A stretch of 64,000 nt of DNA from Alkalilimnicola sp. S0819. GTDB taxonomy: Bacteria > Pseudomonadota > Gammaproteobacteria > Nitrococcales > WHIW01. Below, piece by piece: positions 45,998 through 55,486 of this stretch (positions are counted from its first letter, which is position 1; the number at the start of each line of letters is the position of its first letter). Location of the stretch: contig NZ_WHIW01000003.1 of NCBI RefSeq assembly GCF_009295635.1, forward strand, positions 231,840 to 295,839, written 5' to 3'. The notes under the pieces were generated by a model that ran no database searches, was not told the origin of the DNA, and saw only the letters and a list, made by a program, of their open reading frames with translations. Made by a program: the position numbers and the translations under genes.

Positions 45998-48187
45998 TCA
46001 CCCCTGGCGGCGGCCACCCCGTCGCTTGGGGGCTCCCGCGCCTTTTCTCGGCGGCAGCCCGGTATGCTGGGTCAGCACCTGCCCCTTGCGCGGCTGGGCC
46101 CGGCCCTGACGGGCCTCCCGCTTCGCGCTGGGGTGGTTCGCCGGCTGGGTGGGCGGCACCAGGTGCTGCTTGCTGTAGCCGATCAGATCTTCCCGGCCCA
46201 TGCGTTTTAGCGCATCCCGCAGCAGCGGCCAATTATCCGGGTCGTGGTAGCGCAGGAAAGCCTTGTGCAGGCGGCGTTGGCGCGCGCCCTTCGGCACGGG
46301 GATATCGGACGGCGCCTTGGCGTCGATGCGGTGCAGCGGGTCCTTGCCGGTGTGGTACATGGCGGTGGCGCTGGCCATGGGCGAGGGGTAGAAGTTCTGC
46401 ACCTGATCCGCCCGAAAACCGTTGTTCCTGAGCCACAGCGCAAGATTCAACATGTCTTCGTCGGTAGTCCCCGGATGCGCGGAGATGAAGTACGGGATCA
46501 GGAACTGCTGCTTGCCCGCGCGTTCCGAAAAACGCTCGAACATGCGCTTGAACTCGTAGTAACTGCCCATGCCGGGCTTCATCATCCGGGTAAGCGGACC
46601 ATCCTCGGTATGCTCCGGGGCAATCTTCAGATAGCCGCCCACGTGGTGGCTTACCAGTTCTTCCACGTATTCCGGGTCTTTCACCGCCAGATCGTAGCGC
46701 AGCCCCGAGGCTACCAGCACCCGCTTGATGCCGGGCAGCTTGCGGGTACGGCGGTACAAGCGTGTGGTGGGCGACTGGTCGGTTACCAGATTCTTGCAGA
46801 TGCTCGGATACACGCAGGACAGTCGCCGGCAGCTGGCGTGGATCTCCTCGCTCTTGCAGTTGAGCTGGTACATGTTCGCGGTGGGCCCCCCCAGATCCGA
46901 GATGGTGCCGGTGAACCCCGGCGTCATGTCGCGGATCTTCTCCACCTCGCGGACGATGGAATCCTCCGAGCGGCTCTGAATCACCCGCCCCTCGTGCTCG
47001 GTGATGGAGCAGAAGGAGCAGCCCCCGAAGCAGCCGCGCATGATGTTCACCGAAAAGCGGATCATCTCGTAGGCGGGTATGCGCGCCTCACCGTAGGCCG
47101 GGTGCGGCACCCGCTGATAGGGCAGCTCGAAGACGCTGTCCAGCTCCTCGGTAGACAGGGGAAGAGGCGGCGGCGTAAGCCAGACGTAACGATCCCCGTG
47201 GGGCTGCACCAAGGTGTGGGCATTGGCGGGGTTGGTTTCCAGATGCAGCACACGCGAGGTGTGAGCGTAAAGCACAGGGTCGGACTTCACCTGCTCATAG
47301 GCGGGCAGCAGGATGTAGGTCCGCCCACTGCCGATGACCGGGGAAATGCGCACCACCTTCGTCTCGGCGGGCTTGGGCGCCGCCTCCTTGCCCTGCCCGG
47401 CGCAGGGGCTGTCGCCGCCGGCCTCCCCCGCGTCATAGGCATAAGGATTGGGCAGCGGGTCCACCTTGCCCGGCTTGTCGATGCGGCTGGAGTCGCGGCC
47501 CTTCCAGCCCTCGGGCAGGGCATTGATCAGGCGCGCCGTGCCGCGGATATCGGCCATGTCTTTCAGCGCCTCGCCACAGGCCGCGCGGTGGGCGATGTCC
47601 ACCACCGCCCGCTCGGCATTGCCGTAGACCAGCAGATCCGCCTTGGAATCCAGCAGTACGGAACGGCGCACCTTGTCCGACCAGTAATCGTAGTGGGCAA
47701 TGCGGCGCAGGCTCGCCTCGATGCCGCCTATCAGCACCTGGCTGTCCTTATAGGCTTCCCGGCAGCGTTGGGTATAAACCAGCACCGCCCGGTCCGGGCG
47801 CTTGCCGCCTTCGTTATGGGGCGTGTAGGCGTCGTCGTGGCGCACCTTCCGGTCCGCCGTGTAGCGGTTGATCATGGAATCCATGTTGCCCGCGGACACG
47901 GCGAAGAACAGGTTCGGCTTGCCCAGGGCCTGGAAGGCCTCGGCGGAACTCCAGTCGGGCTGAGCGATGATCCCGACCCGAAAGCCCTGGCGCTCCAGCA
48001 GACGGCCGATCACCGCCATGCCGAAGCTGGGGTGGTCCACGTAGGCGTCGCCGCAGACGATGATGATGTCGCAACTGTCCCAGCCCAGCTCATCCATCTC
48101 CGCCCGGGACATGGGCAGAAAGGGCGCGGTACCGAAGCATTCGGCCCAGTAGGGGGGGCGGGAGAAAAGCGGCTGGGCTACGTGCAT
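45998..48187 (-). CDS. YgiQ-family radical SAM protein
   Basis: A 729-residue protein with an N-terminal B12-binding-like domain (about 1-200, [27 protein letters not shown]) and a radical SAM core whose CxxxCxxC cluster is in [17 protein letters not shown] (about residues 380-395). The C-terminus is a basic, Pro/Arg-rich tail (about 670-729). YgiQ proteins are widespread but their reaction is not established. The residue order and length agree with the family. Confidence 0.94.
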   Translation of the reverse strand: MHVAQPLFSRPPYWAECFGTAPFLPMSRAEMDELGWDSCDIIIVCGDAYVDHPSFGMAVIGRLLERQGFRVGIIAQPDWSSAEAFQALGKPNLFFAVSAGNMDSMINRYTADRKVRHDDAYTPHNEGGKRPDRAVLVYTQRCREAYKDSQVLIGGIEASLRRIAHYDYWSDKVRRSVLLDSKADLLVYGNAERAVVDIAHRAACGEALKDMADIRGTARLINALPEGWKGRDSSRIDKPGKVDPLPNPYAYDAGEAGGDSPCAGQGKEAAPKPAETKVVRISPVIGSGRTYILLPAYEQVKSDPVLYAHTSRVLHLETNPANAHTLVQPHGDRYVWLTPPPLPLSTEELDSVFELPYQRVPHPAYGEARIPAYEMIRFSVNIMRGCFGGCSFCSITEHEGRVIQSRSEDSIVREVEKIRDMTPGFTGTISDLGGPTANMYQLNCKSEEIHASCRRLSCVYPSICKNLVTDQSPTTRLYRRTRKLPGIKRVLVASGLRYDLAVKDPEYVEELVSHHVGGYLKIAPEHTEDGPLTRMMKPGMGSYYEFKRMFERFSERAGKQQFLIPYFISAHPGTTDEDMLNLALWLRNNGFRADQVQNFYPSPMASATAMYHTGKDPLHRIDAKAPSDIPVPKGARQRRLHKAFLRYHDPDNWPLLRDALKRMGREDLIGYSKQHLVPPTQPANHPSAKREARQGRAQPRKGQVLTQHTGLPPRKGAGAPKRRGGRRQG

Positions 48188-48280
48188 AGGAGCGGGCTCG
48201 GCTGGCGGGAAAGGACCTGCGCGACTTTACCAGAGCGCGGGGATGGCGTCATGGGAGCGACGCCTGATCGGTGTCGGTGA

Positions 48281-48346
48281 AATCCCGGCCAGAAGCCGCT
48301 CTCCTACAGTGCTGCTGCCGCTGCAGGAGCGGCTCTTGGCCGGGAT
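48281..48346. repeat. REP-like inverted repeat (aatcccggcca... type)
   Basis: aatcccggccagaagccgct (left arm, continuing to tcctaca) and tgcaggagcggctcttggcc (right arm, continuing to gggatt) are inverted copies around a loop of about 13 bases. It lies between the divergent/tail ends of the YgiQ and hydrolase-OsmC genes, outside coding sequence. Confidence 0.8.
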
Positions 48347-48365
48347 TCCCCCCTTGTTGATTTGC

Positions 48366-49592
48366 TCATTCGCCGTCCGCGAGCCGGGTGCTCACCTGGA
48401 TCGGCCCCTGCAGGGTCTTGTGCACGGGGCAGCGTTCGGCGATCTCCAGCAAGCGCCCCCGCTGTTCCGCATCCAGGGCGCCTTCCAGAGCGATCTCCCG
48501 CGCGAAGCGATCCACCTTGCCGCTGCTCTGTTCACATTCCGCGCGGCCCTGGGCCTGGATCTTGCGATGCGCCACCCGGGTGGTGACCGCCTCCAGCGGC
48601 CAGCCCTTGTGGTCGGCATACATGCGCAGGGTCATGGACGTGCAGGCGCCCAGGCCGGCGCTGAGCAGATCATAGGGGCTGGGGCCGCGACCTTCGCCAC
48701 CCGCTGAACGGGGCTCGTCGGCCAGCAGGGCATGACCGCTTGCGCGTATCTCGGTGGTAAAACCCGCAGCGCCGATGCTCGCGCTCACATAGCCATCATC
48801 TCCGGCGGCCGCGGCCACCGCCGCCTCCTCCGCGCCCACATAGCGCCGGGCCCAGGCCGCGACCACTTCGCCGACGTACTCGGCATCGGCCTCGGCGCTG
48901 AGCAGATGATCGGCGCTGTCCAGGCTCACGAAGCTCTTCGGGTGCCGGGCCTGCAGGAAGATCTTCGAGGCATTGTCGATACCCACCACCGTGTCCCGTG
49001 GCGAGTGCAGCACCAGCAAGGCGCGGTTCAGGCCGCGCACGGTCTCGTCCAGGCGCTGTGCCTCCAGGTCGTCCACGAACTCCTTGCGGATGCGAAAAGA
49101 GCGGCCGCCGATATTCACCTGCGCCTGCCCCTTGGCCCGCAGCGTGTCCAGATCGTCTCGCAGCAGCTCCAGCACATGCTCCGGCGCCGCGGGGGCGGCC
49201 AGGGTTGCCACCGCCCGTACGCTGCCCAGATCAGGCGCCGCCATCAGCACCGCGGCCCCGCCCAGGGAATGCCCCACCAGCAGGGCCGGTGCCTGGTGCT
49301 CACGCTCCAGGTACTCGGCGGCCGCCAGAAGGTCGGCCACGTTGGAGGAAAAGTCGGTATCGGCGAAGTCCCCCTCGCTCTGCCCCAGCCCGGTGAAGTC
49401 GAAGCGCAGGACGCCGTAGCCGCGCCTTGCCAGGGCCCGGCTGATGTGGCCCATGGCCTTGTAGTTCTTGTTGCAGGTGAAGCAATGGGCGAACAGCGCC
49501 CAGGCCTGAGGCTGACCGTCGGCGGGGAAATCCAACGCCGCGTGCAGCTCATAGCCCCGGCGATTGTGGAAACGGACGGTGCGACTGCTCAT
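48366..49592 (-). CDS. Alpha/beta hydrolase-OsmC fusion protein
   Basis: A 408-residue two-domain protein. The N-terminal alpha/beta hydrolase (about 1-250) has the nucleophile elbow VGHSLGG and a probable Asp-His partner in the SPRDTVVG and DSADHLLS segments. The OsmC domain (about 265-405) has the two peroxidatic Cys contexts LGACTSMTLRMYADHKGWPLE and ERCPVHKTLQGPI, so it could reduce organic hydroperoxides. Such fusions are known in proteobacteria. The reaction linking the halves is unknown; hydrolysis of a lipid peroxide ester is one guess. Confidence 0.93.
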   Translation of the reverse strand: MSSRTVRFHNRRGYELHAALDFPADGQPQAWALFAHCFTCNKNYKAMGHISRALARRGYGVLRFDFTGLGQSEGDFADTDFSSNVADLLAAAEYLEREHQAPALLVGHSLGGAAVLMAAPDLGSVRAVATLAAPAAPEHVLELLRDDLDTLRAKGQAQVNIGGRSFRIRKEFVDDLEAQRLDETVRGLNRALLVLHSPRDTVVGIDNASKIFLQARHPKSFVSLDSADHLLSAEADAEYVGEVVAAWARRYVGAEEAAVAAAAGDDGYVSASIGAAGFTTEIRASGHALLADEPRSAGGEGRGPSPYDLLSAGLGACTSMTLRMYADHKGWPLEAVTTRVAHRKIQAQGRAECEQSSGKVDRFAREIALEGALDAEQRGRLLEIAERCPVHKTLQGPIQVSTRLADGE

Positions 49593-49686
49593 GGCTCATC
49601 CCTTGTCGACTCGCGCCACCACGCATGGAGAGTGGGGTTTGCAGTGGGGGCGTCCCGACATTTTCTCACCGGACCAGAGTATTTGT

Positions 49687-49715
49687 TTGCATCCATCCCC
49701 GGCAAACCGTACACT
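49687..49715 (+). promoter_or_regulatory. Promoter of the initiator tRNA gene
   Basis: TTGCAT (49687-49692), 17-base spacer, TACACT (49710-49715), then a GC-rich discriminator (ctgcgccgtc) before the tRNA. The GC-rich discriminator is typical of stringently controlled stable-RNA promoters. Confidence 0.6.
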
Positions 49716-49728
49716 CTGCGCCGTCAGT

Positions 49729-49805
49729 TGCGGGGTGGAGCAGTCTGGCAGCTCGTCGGGCTCATAACCCGAAGGTCGCAGGTTCAAATCCTGCCCCCGC
49801 TACCA
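49729..49805 (+). tRNA. tRNA-fMet (CAT), initiator
   Basis: A 77-base tRNA with encoded CCA. The anticodon CAT is at 49763-49765, in the loop ctcataa. It has initiator features: position 1 (T) faces T72 and cannot pair, with 2-71 onward paired, and the anticodon stem carries three consecutive G-C pairs (ggg/ccc). The T-loop is ggttcaaatcc. It stands alone with its own promoter and terminator-like hairpin. Confidence 0.97.
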
Positions 49806-49810
49806 AATAC

Positions 49811-49838
49811 TTCCGGACGGCGATTACGCCGTCCGGAA
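49811..49838 (+). terminator. Hairpin terminator after tRNA-fMet
   Basis: A perfect 12-bp stem (ttccggacggcg with cgccgtccggaa) with an ATTA loop, followed by ttcctttcc. The T-tract is broken, so termination may be imperfect. Confidence 0.7.
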
Positions 49839-49903
49839 TTCCTTTCCGAAAGCGTTCCACAGCGGTTATCTTGCATCTTGTCTTGCAGACAGGAGCGCAG
49901 ACC

Positions 49904-50569
49904 TTGAGCGTGGAATTGTTTGAACTCGCCGGCACCGACGACCGCCGCTTCAGCCCCTATTGTTGGCGCTCCCGCTTCGCGCTCGCCCACAAGGGCCTGA
50001 AGCCTCGGATCACGGCCATACGCTACACCGACAAGGCAGCCATCGCCTTTTCCGGGCAGGACAAGGTACCGGTGGTGGCAGACGGCGAGCGAGTAGTGAG
50101 TGACTCCTGGGCCATCGCCTGTTATCTGGAAGAGCGCTACCCGCACGCCCCTTCCCTGTTCGGCGGCGAGGGCGGCCGGCAGTTGGCCCACTTCTTCAAC
50201 CTCTGGTGCGATACGCAGATCAACGCCCGCCTGGTGCGCGCGGTGGCACTGGATCTTCACGACCGCCTGCAGCCCGAGGATCGATCCTATTTTCGCCGCA
50301 CGCGCGAACAGCGCTTCGGTATGCGATTGGAGGACGCACAGGCGGAACGCCCCCGGCTGCTGGAGGAGATCCACCAGGCCCTGAGCCCGGTGCGTGCGCT
50401 GCTTGCCGAACAAGCCTGGCTGCACGGCGAAACGCCGGCCTACGCCGATTACATACTGCTCGGCACCTTCCAGTGGATCCGGGCCATCAGCGCGCTGGAT
50501 CCGCTCGCAGACGACCGCCCGCTGCGGAATTGGCGCGAACGTGGCCTCGCCCGCCTGGGCGTAGCCTAG
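49904..50569 (+). CDS. Glutathione S-transferase family protein
   Basis: A 221-residue protein with an N-terminal thioredoxin-like domain (about 1-80: RRFSPYCWRSRFALAHKGL, KVPVVADGERVVSDSWAIACYLEERYP) and a helical C-terminal domain. The PV/S-D motif for glutathione binding is present (cis-Pro in KVPVV, Ser in VSDSWAI). The TTG at 49904 is chosen because AGGAG lies 8 bases upstream and the product begins at the natural beta strand; the open extension upstream overlaps the tRNA. The substrate is unknown. Confidence 0.88.
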   Translation: MSVELFELAGTDDRRFSPYCWRSRFALAHKGLKPRITAIRYTDKAAIAFSGQDKVPVVADGERVVSDSWAIACYLEERYPHAPSLFGGEGGRQLAHFFNLWCDTQINARLVRAVALDLHDRLQPEDRSYFRRTREQRFGMRLEDAQAERPRLLEEIHQALSPVRALLAEQAWLHGETPAYADYILLGTFQWIRAISALDPLADDRPLRNWRERGLARLGVA

Positions 50570-50587
50570 GCCACCGCTCGCCCGTGA

Positions 50588-52825
50588 TCAGCGCCGGCCC
50601 GTGAGCTGGCGCAGTGCGTGCTTCAAGCGGCGCTTGCCCCGCACCTTGGCGCGGTAATACCGCGCGGGCAGCCGGTACCAGAAGCCGTAGGAGCGGCCGA
50701 TGGCGCGCAGATACAACTCCATGAACTCCGCCCGGGACCCCTCGTCGAGCTTGTAGCAGACCCGTTTCAAGTCCGACAGCCGTTGTGACAGGCGCCGGCT
50801 GGTGAGCTGAAACTTCGCTCGGTTAGTGTCGATCAGGCTGAAGCGAAGCTCGCCGCCATCGAGCTGTTCCACCAGGATATTGCCGCCGGACAGGTCCCGG
50901 AAGTACACACCCCGATCGTGCAGCTTGAGCAGAAAATCCCGCAGCGCCGGGAACAGCTCGGCCTTGCTCAGCCCCTGGTGGGTGGTTTCCCCGGCGGCAT
51001 AGGCCTGGAAATACCGGCGCACCGAATCGGCCCCTTCCAGCCGCTCGCAGACGTACCAGTTGTGGAAGGCAGAACCGCCGTCGGCCGGTTCGAAAAAGGC
51101 CACCGGCCGCGGGCTGTGCAGCCCCCGGCGCAGCAGTTCATTGGCGGCGTTCCAGCTGCGCCGCGCCTTGCTGGTACGCAAGCGGTCGCGTATCCGCTTG
51201 TGTGGCTCCAGACTCAGGGGCTGCTTGACGACCAGCCGACCATGCCCTGCTCGCGGGTCATCCATGCTCCAGACCCGGTTACGGCCCTTGCGCAGCAGTT
51301 CACCACCCTGCTGCGCCAGGCGATCCGGATGCAGCGCCGCCAGCAGCTGCCTTGCCTGTTCGGCGTTTTCGGCCCGCAGCACGCCCCGCCAGCGCCCGTC
51401 TCGGATAGGGTAATAACGCCCCCGTGGTTCGTTCTGGTTGAGGACCACCCCGTCCAGCACCTGGGCGTCCACCCGGCTCGGCAGGCTCGCGCCCTCGGGC
51501 CAGCGCAGATAGATAGGTGATTCACAAAGCAGTTCGGGCGGCGCATCCAGCGGCTGCCCGTCCCGGTCCAGCACTTCGGCGCGGGCCAGTTGCCCGGCGT
51601 CGTACAGCCCCTCCAGGGCCGCCCCCTGGCCATCCCGGGTCCAGAGCACGTGGGTCACGGCCCCCTCGCGACGAAAGGCATGAATCTCGACGCCCGAGCC
51701 GCTGGATAGCGGCCCTTCGTAGCGGCTTCCGGGAATCAGGCGGTTGAAGGCCTTCAGGGCATGAAAGGCGGGACGGACGCGACACAGACTCGGGTCCTCG
51801 CCGGCGCTGGCGTAATAGGTCACCCGCTCCAGGCTTGGATAACCGCTGAGGCCATTGTCCACCAGCCCCTCGCGCTGGCACACCAGCGGCCCCCAGTAGG
51901 CTCGCGCCAACGCACCGGAGGCGGCGCAGAGGACAAAATAGCGACTCAGATAATCCGCCTGTTTCTGCTCCGTGTTGGGCGACATGCGGGCGATCCGCGG
52001 CAGGGTCCAGAAGGCGTTGGTTGACCAGGTCCGGCGCACACCCTGGGCTGCCGCCACGGCATGCACCAGGCGCGCCTTCTTCACCAGGTTGTACTTGAGC
52101 ACGCCGGCAAAGCGCGGCCCAAGCACTTTATGGTCGAAGTTTTCCGGCTCCCGGGCGCGCTCGGCGAACATATTGTTGCTGTGCACATCGGGCAGCAGGC
52201 CTTCCTGGCGAAACATGGCCATGAGGCCGGTGTTATAGAGCGGCTCGAAGTCGGTGACATTGGGGCCGACCAGGCGCACCCCCCGCAACCGTGCCTGCTC
52301 ATGCGCGATACGCCAGGCCCGGAGGAACCCTTCCAGGCTGTAGCCGGCCCAGCGCTTGCGGTTGATGGTAGAGCCGATCTCGACCCCGGTCAGCGAACGG
52401 CCCCAGCGTTCCAGGGCATCCGCGACGAACGCCCGCCAGCGCTCCGGCGCCCCGTCCCCTTCCATGCCCCGAGCCTCATCGAAGGGCTGCACCAGGTGGA
52501 GCAGCACGTCGAAGCCCTGATCCAGCAGCACCCGCAGGAAGCGTTCGGCATGAGCCGCTTCTTCCCCATAGCTGTAGTCCAGGCGCACCTGGCGTACACC
52601 CAGTTCCCGCAGATGCTCGATCACGCAGGCGTCCCAGGCCGGGTCGGCCGCACTGGCCACCCCGACGCCGACGAAATCCGCACCGATCTCGTGCCCGGTC
52701 GGCGGCAGGTGTCCGCCGGGCAGGCGCAGCCCCCCGCTCAGCACGCGGGCGGCGATAGCGCTCAGATAACGACGCGTCGCCCCGCTGCCGGGTTTCAAAG
52801 ACAGGAAATGAACATCAGCGGACAT
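50588..52825 (-). CDS. Glycoside-hydrolase-like / LPS-kinase-like fusion protein
   Basis: A 745-residue protein. The N-terminal part (about 25-330) looks like a clan-A TIM barrel (VRQVRLDYSYGEE, GVEIGSTINRKRWAGYSLEGFLRAW). The middle (330-480) is beta-rich. The C-terminal part (about 500-740) is a small kinase of the WaaP/InaA/Kdo-kinase type: HDRGVYFRDLSGGNIL gives catalytic-loop H636, D644 and N649, and SLIDTNRAKF the metal Asp666. The fold suggests LPS or wall-glycan modification. The start at 52825 is chosen over the upstream frame, which lacks similarity. Flanking genes give no specific clue. Confidence 0.75.
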   Translation of the reverse strand: MSADVHFLSLKPGSGATRRYLSAIAARVLSGGLRLPGGHLPPTGHEIGADFVGVGVASAADPAWDACVIEHLRELGVRQVRLDYSYGEEAAHAERFLRVLLDQGFDVLLHLVQPFDEARGMEGDGAPERWRAFVADALERWGRSLTGVEIGSTINRKRWAGYSLEGFLRAWRIAHEQARLRGVRLVGPNVTDFEPLYNTGLMAMFRQEGLLPDVHSNNMFAERAREPENFDHKVLGPRFAGVLKYNLVKKARLVHAVAAAQGVRRTWSTNAFWTLPRIARMSPNTEQKQADYLSRYFVLCAASGALARAYWGPLVCQREGLVDNGLSGYPSLERVTYYASAGEDPSLCRVRPAFHALKAFNRLIPGSRYEGPLSSGSGVEIHAFRREGAVTHVLWTRDGQGAALEGLYDAGQLARAEVLDRDGQPLDAPPELLCESPIYLRWPEGASLPSRVDAQVLDGVVLNQNEPRGRYYPIRDGRWRGVLRAENAEQARQLLAALHPDRLAQQGGELLRKGRNRVWSMDDPRAGHGRLVVKQPLSLEPHKRIRDRLRTSKARRSWNAANELLRRGLHSPRPVAFFEPADGGSAFHNWYVCERLEGADSVRRYFQAYAAGETTHQGLSKAELFPALRDFLLKLHDRGVYFRDLSGGNILVEQLDGGELRFSLIDTNRAKFQLTSRRLSQRLSDLKRVCYKLDEGSRAEFMELYLRAIGRSYGFWYRLPARYYRAKVRGKRRLKHALRQLTGRR

Positions 52826-53268
52826 GTGATCCCCGGAAATCAAAAAAAGCCTTGCACAGCAGAATCTGACCGATTCCCCAAGCCCTCTTCCACAGCCGGG
52901 TTTCTCGCGCCAGAGCGCGCTCTCGCCCCTAGCCCGGCAGAGGCTCAGAGGTCCAGGGGAATTAATCAGTTTCTGGTACGGTGCCGGCGAGTATAGCAGT
53001 CGTAATCGGTCGTCACGGGGCAAGATGCGTCAAGGCTGACTCAAAGCCATGATTCTTTGCCGCGAGTCGGGACCGTGCCCGCACAGGGCGGCACCGAGCA
53101 TGCCTTTCAAGGTGAAAATTGCTGCTGCACGGCGACCTCTAGCTCTCGCGGAGCCCCGCCCTACCCAGGCTCGCCCCCGCCCGTGATCGTTGCTTGTGGA
53201 GCGTAATCCGGAGAGGCTGCTGGGCTTTCCGGGGCGCGGACTCCCTACAACGCCAGGCGCGGGGCTGA
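52826..53268. other. Non-coding interval of about 440 bp
   Basis: No convincing gene, RNA or repeat is seen. Short open frames here have poor codon use and no ribosome-binding sites. It presumably holds the promoter of the fusion gene. It follows the 3' end of the telA-type gene, which is read toward it. Confidence 0.5.
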
Positions 53269-54435
53269 TCAGCTCGCCGGCTGCGCGGCGTTCCCCTCGT
53301 CCAGGCGCCGTATCGCCGCATCCCCCTGGGCGCCCAGCTCCTCCAGCCGGCCGATCTGCTCATCGAGTCTCGGCAGCGCCTCGCGGCGATAACGGGAGAG
53401 CTCGTCGATGGCCCCCATCACGTCCCCGAAGGCCTGTTCCAGCTGCTCCATATCCAGCACCGTGCCCGAGGCACGGGTCTGGATCTCCACCCCCTGCTGG
53501 CGCAGCGCCCGGGAGGTGCCGGCGATCATCTCCGAGGTGCTGCTGTTGAGTGCCTGCACCCGGTCCAGCACCAGGCGCTGATTGGCCAGCGCCATGGCTA
53601 CCGCCACCGCCACGTTGAGCGCCGACACGGTGACGTTCAGCGCCCGGTCCACCCCGCGCATCAGCTCGCGGTTGTTGCGGATCACCACTTCCAGGGCCAG
53701 CACGCCCTGCTGGCTCACGGCCAGCTGCTGCTGCAGGTCCACCACGCGCTGGCGCAGCGGAAAGAGCAGTTCCTCCTCGATGAAGCCGCGCCGCGGCGAG
53801 CCCGCGGGCAGATCGGTGAGCCGCTGCGCAAACCGGCGGTCGATCATCCTGCCCAGCGCGATCTGGCGACGCAGCTGGGCGATGACCTCTCGCAGGGCCT
53901 GCTGGTCATCAGCCAGGGTGATGTTGTCCCGGCGCAGCATCTCTCGGCCGCCCTCCAGGTCCTGGATGATGTTGTCCACGGTCTGCTGGGCGGTCTCGAA
54001 CTTGTGAAAGTAGCGCTGCAGCGGACTGCTCACCCCGGGCAACAGCGCCAGCGCGCGGCTGAGCCCCCCCCCGGAGAGCTTCTGCCGGCCGGGGTCCAGG
54101 CCCTGCATCTGCTCGCGCAACTGCAACAGCGCACCGGCAATCGGCCCGCCTTCCTCACCCTGCCGGGCCAGCTGGCGTATGGGGGTCTGCAGCATGTCGC
54201 TGCGATGGGCCGCCTGGCGCTGGATCTCGATACCCATGCCGTCCACGGATTCGCGATGACGCTGGGCGTCCTCGTCGCCGCCGGCCAGCACCTGCTCGAC
54301 GAAGGTATCGGCTTGGGCCGCCAGCTGCGGGTCTTCTACCGGGGTCTGGTCCGCCTGGCTCAGTTCCCGCTCCAGGTCCGCCACCGGCGGCAGGGAAAGC
54401 CCCGAGCCCGATCCCTGTTCCGCTTGCTTGCTCAT
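53269..54435 (-). CDS. TelA/KlaA-family toxic anion resistance protein
   Basis: A 388-residue helical protein of the TelA family, linked on plasmids to tellurite resistance but widespread on chromosomes without clear function. It is rich in long helices, probably coiled coils (about 145-360), with IEEELLFPLRQRVVDLQQQLAVSQQGVLALEVVIRNNRELMRGVDRALNVTVSAL as the most conserved part. There is no membrane helix. It overlaps the upstream gene by 4 bases (ATGA), so the two are coupled. Confidence 0.92.
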   Translation of the reverse strand: MSKQAEQGSGSGLSLPPVADLERELSQADQTPVEDPQLAAQADTFVEQVLAGGDEDAQRHRESVDGMGIEIQRQAAHRSDMLQTPIRQLARQGEEGGPIAGALLQLREQMQGLDPGRQKLSGGGLSRALALLPGVSSPLQRYFHKFETAQQTVDNIIQDLEGGREMLRRDNITLADDQQALREVIAQLRRQIALGRMIDRRFAQRLTDLPAGSPRRGFIEEELLFPLRQRVVDLQQQLAVSQQGVLALEVVIRNNRELMRGVDRALNVTVSALNVAVAVAMALANQRLVLDRVQALNSSTSEMIAGTSRALRQQGVEIQTRASGTVLDMEQLEQAFGDVMGAIDELSRYRREALPRLDEQIGRLEELGAQGDAAIRRLDEGNAAQPAS

Positions 54436-55388
54436 ACCCGCTCCCCTCTGTCGTAACGCTGGGCTTGATCCATGAACCTCCCCAGTTCCCGCAGGGCCTG
54501 ATCCGCCGCCACCGAGGCCTGGCTGGGTTCGGTGCGCAACCGGGCGATGGAGGCCGCCGCGTCATCCAGGGCCGTCACCGCCGCCTCGTTGCGCCCGCTC
54601 AAGGTGCGCAGTCGCCGCTCGGTATCCTCCAGCAACGCCAGGCGGCGATGCAGCGCCTCGCGCTCCTCGGTGCTGAGTTTGCCGCCGTCACGGCTCAGAC
54701 GTCGTTGCACGTATTCCCCGTCCACGCCCGCCACGCCCCGCAACAGCGACGCCATGGTGTTGAGCTGGTCGGTGGCATTGCGACAGACCTCGGCGGCAAG
54801 CCCCGCGGCACGCTGGTGCGCCAGCTCCCCGGGCTGAAACTTGTCCGCCAGCACGGCGCCCACATGGGCATAACGGCTGTAGAGCCGGTCCGCCTGCACG
54901 GCCAGGTCCGGACGATGCTGCGTCAGCAGCCGGCCCTTGGCCTCACACAGGCCCAGCACCACCGCATCGGCATCCACGGGCGGCCGGTTTGGGTCCAGTA
55001 CCGCCAGGCCCGCCTCTCGCTCCTGCTGCTCCAGCCGTGCTCGCGCCTTCAAGGCCTCGGCCTCTCGCGCACGCTCCCGTCGCCGTTCCTGCCAGCGGGC
55101 ACGAAACCGCCGCCAGCGGCTCTCCAGCGGCACCTCCACCGCCAGCGCCCCCAGACCCAGCAACCAGCCGGCCAGACTCGGCCCCCAGCCGCCCCACAAG
55201 GAGGTGAGCCAGATCAGGAAGGCGATGAAGGGGACAATGAACCAGTAGCGCAGCAGCACCTGCCAACGCCGCGGCGGCTGGTCGGGCCGATGGGGCACGG
55301 CCACGCGGGGGTTGTACATGCCCAGCAGAAACCACACGGGGCAGGACAGGAACAGTCCGATGGCGAAGCCTTGCAGCAGGGCGAACAT
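54432..55388 (-). CDS. Membrane-anchored coiled-coil protein paired with TelA
   Basis: A 318-residue protein with two N-terminal helices (about 5-24 and 45-66; a third possible at 70-88) followed by a charged helical region (about 95-315) with no recognised family motif. The position directly before telA and the coupled start resemble XpaC/TelA pairs found elsewhere, but I cannot identify the family. It may anchor TelA to the inner membrane (inference). Confidence 0.75.
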   Translation of the reverse strand: MFALLQGFAIGLFLSCPVWFLLGMYNPRVAVPHRPDQPPRRWQVLLRYWFIVPFIAFLIWLTSLWGGWGPSLAGWLLGLGALAVEVPLESRWRRFRARWQERRRERAREAEALKARARLEQQEREAGLAVLDPNRPPVDADAVVLGLCEAKGRLLTQHRPDLAVQADRLYSRYAHVGAVLADKFQPGELAHQRAAGLAAEVCRNATDQLNTMASLLRGVAGVDGEYVQRRLSRDGGKLSTEEREALHRRLALLEDTERRLRTLSGRNEAAVTALDDAAASIARLRTEPSQASVAADQALRELGRFMDQAQRYDRGERV

Positions 55389-55435
55389 GGGGTGCTAATA
55401 CGCTCCCTGATCCTTGAGATTCACAATCGCTATCC

Positions 55436-55464
55436 TACAGTACTGCCCTCATACAGTACTGCCC
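55436..55464 (+). promoter_or_regulatory. Candidate operator: two direct 13-bp repeats with palindromic cores
   Basis: tacagtactgccc occurs at 55436-55448 and again at 55452-55464 (16-base period). Each contains the palindrome CAGTACTG. It lies between two divergent transcription units, 23 bases before the sugar dehydrogenase ATG, as expected for a regulator site. Confidence 0.45.
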
Positions 55465-55486
55465 AAAATTCGTTCCAGGAGCGCTC

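Noticed and set aside
49625..49903. Long N-terminal extension of the GST gene
   Set aside because: It would read through the tRNA-fMet gene and lacks any similarity; the TTG with a good ribosome-binding site fits better.
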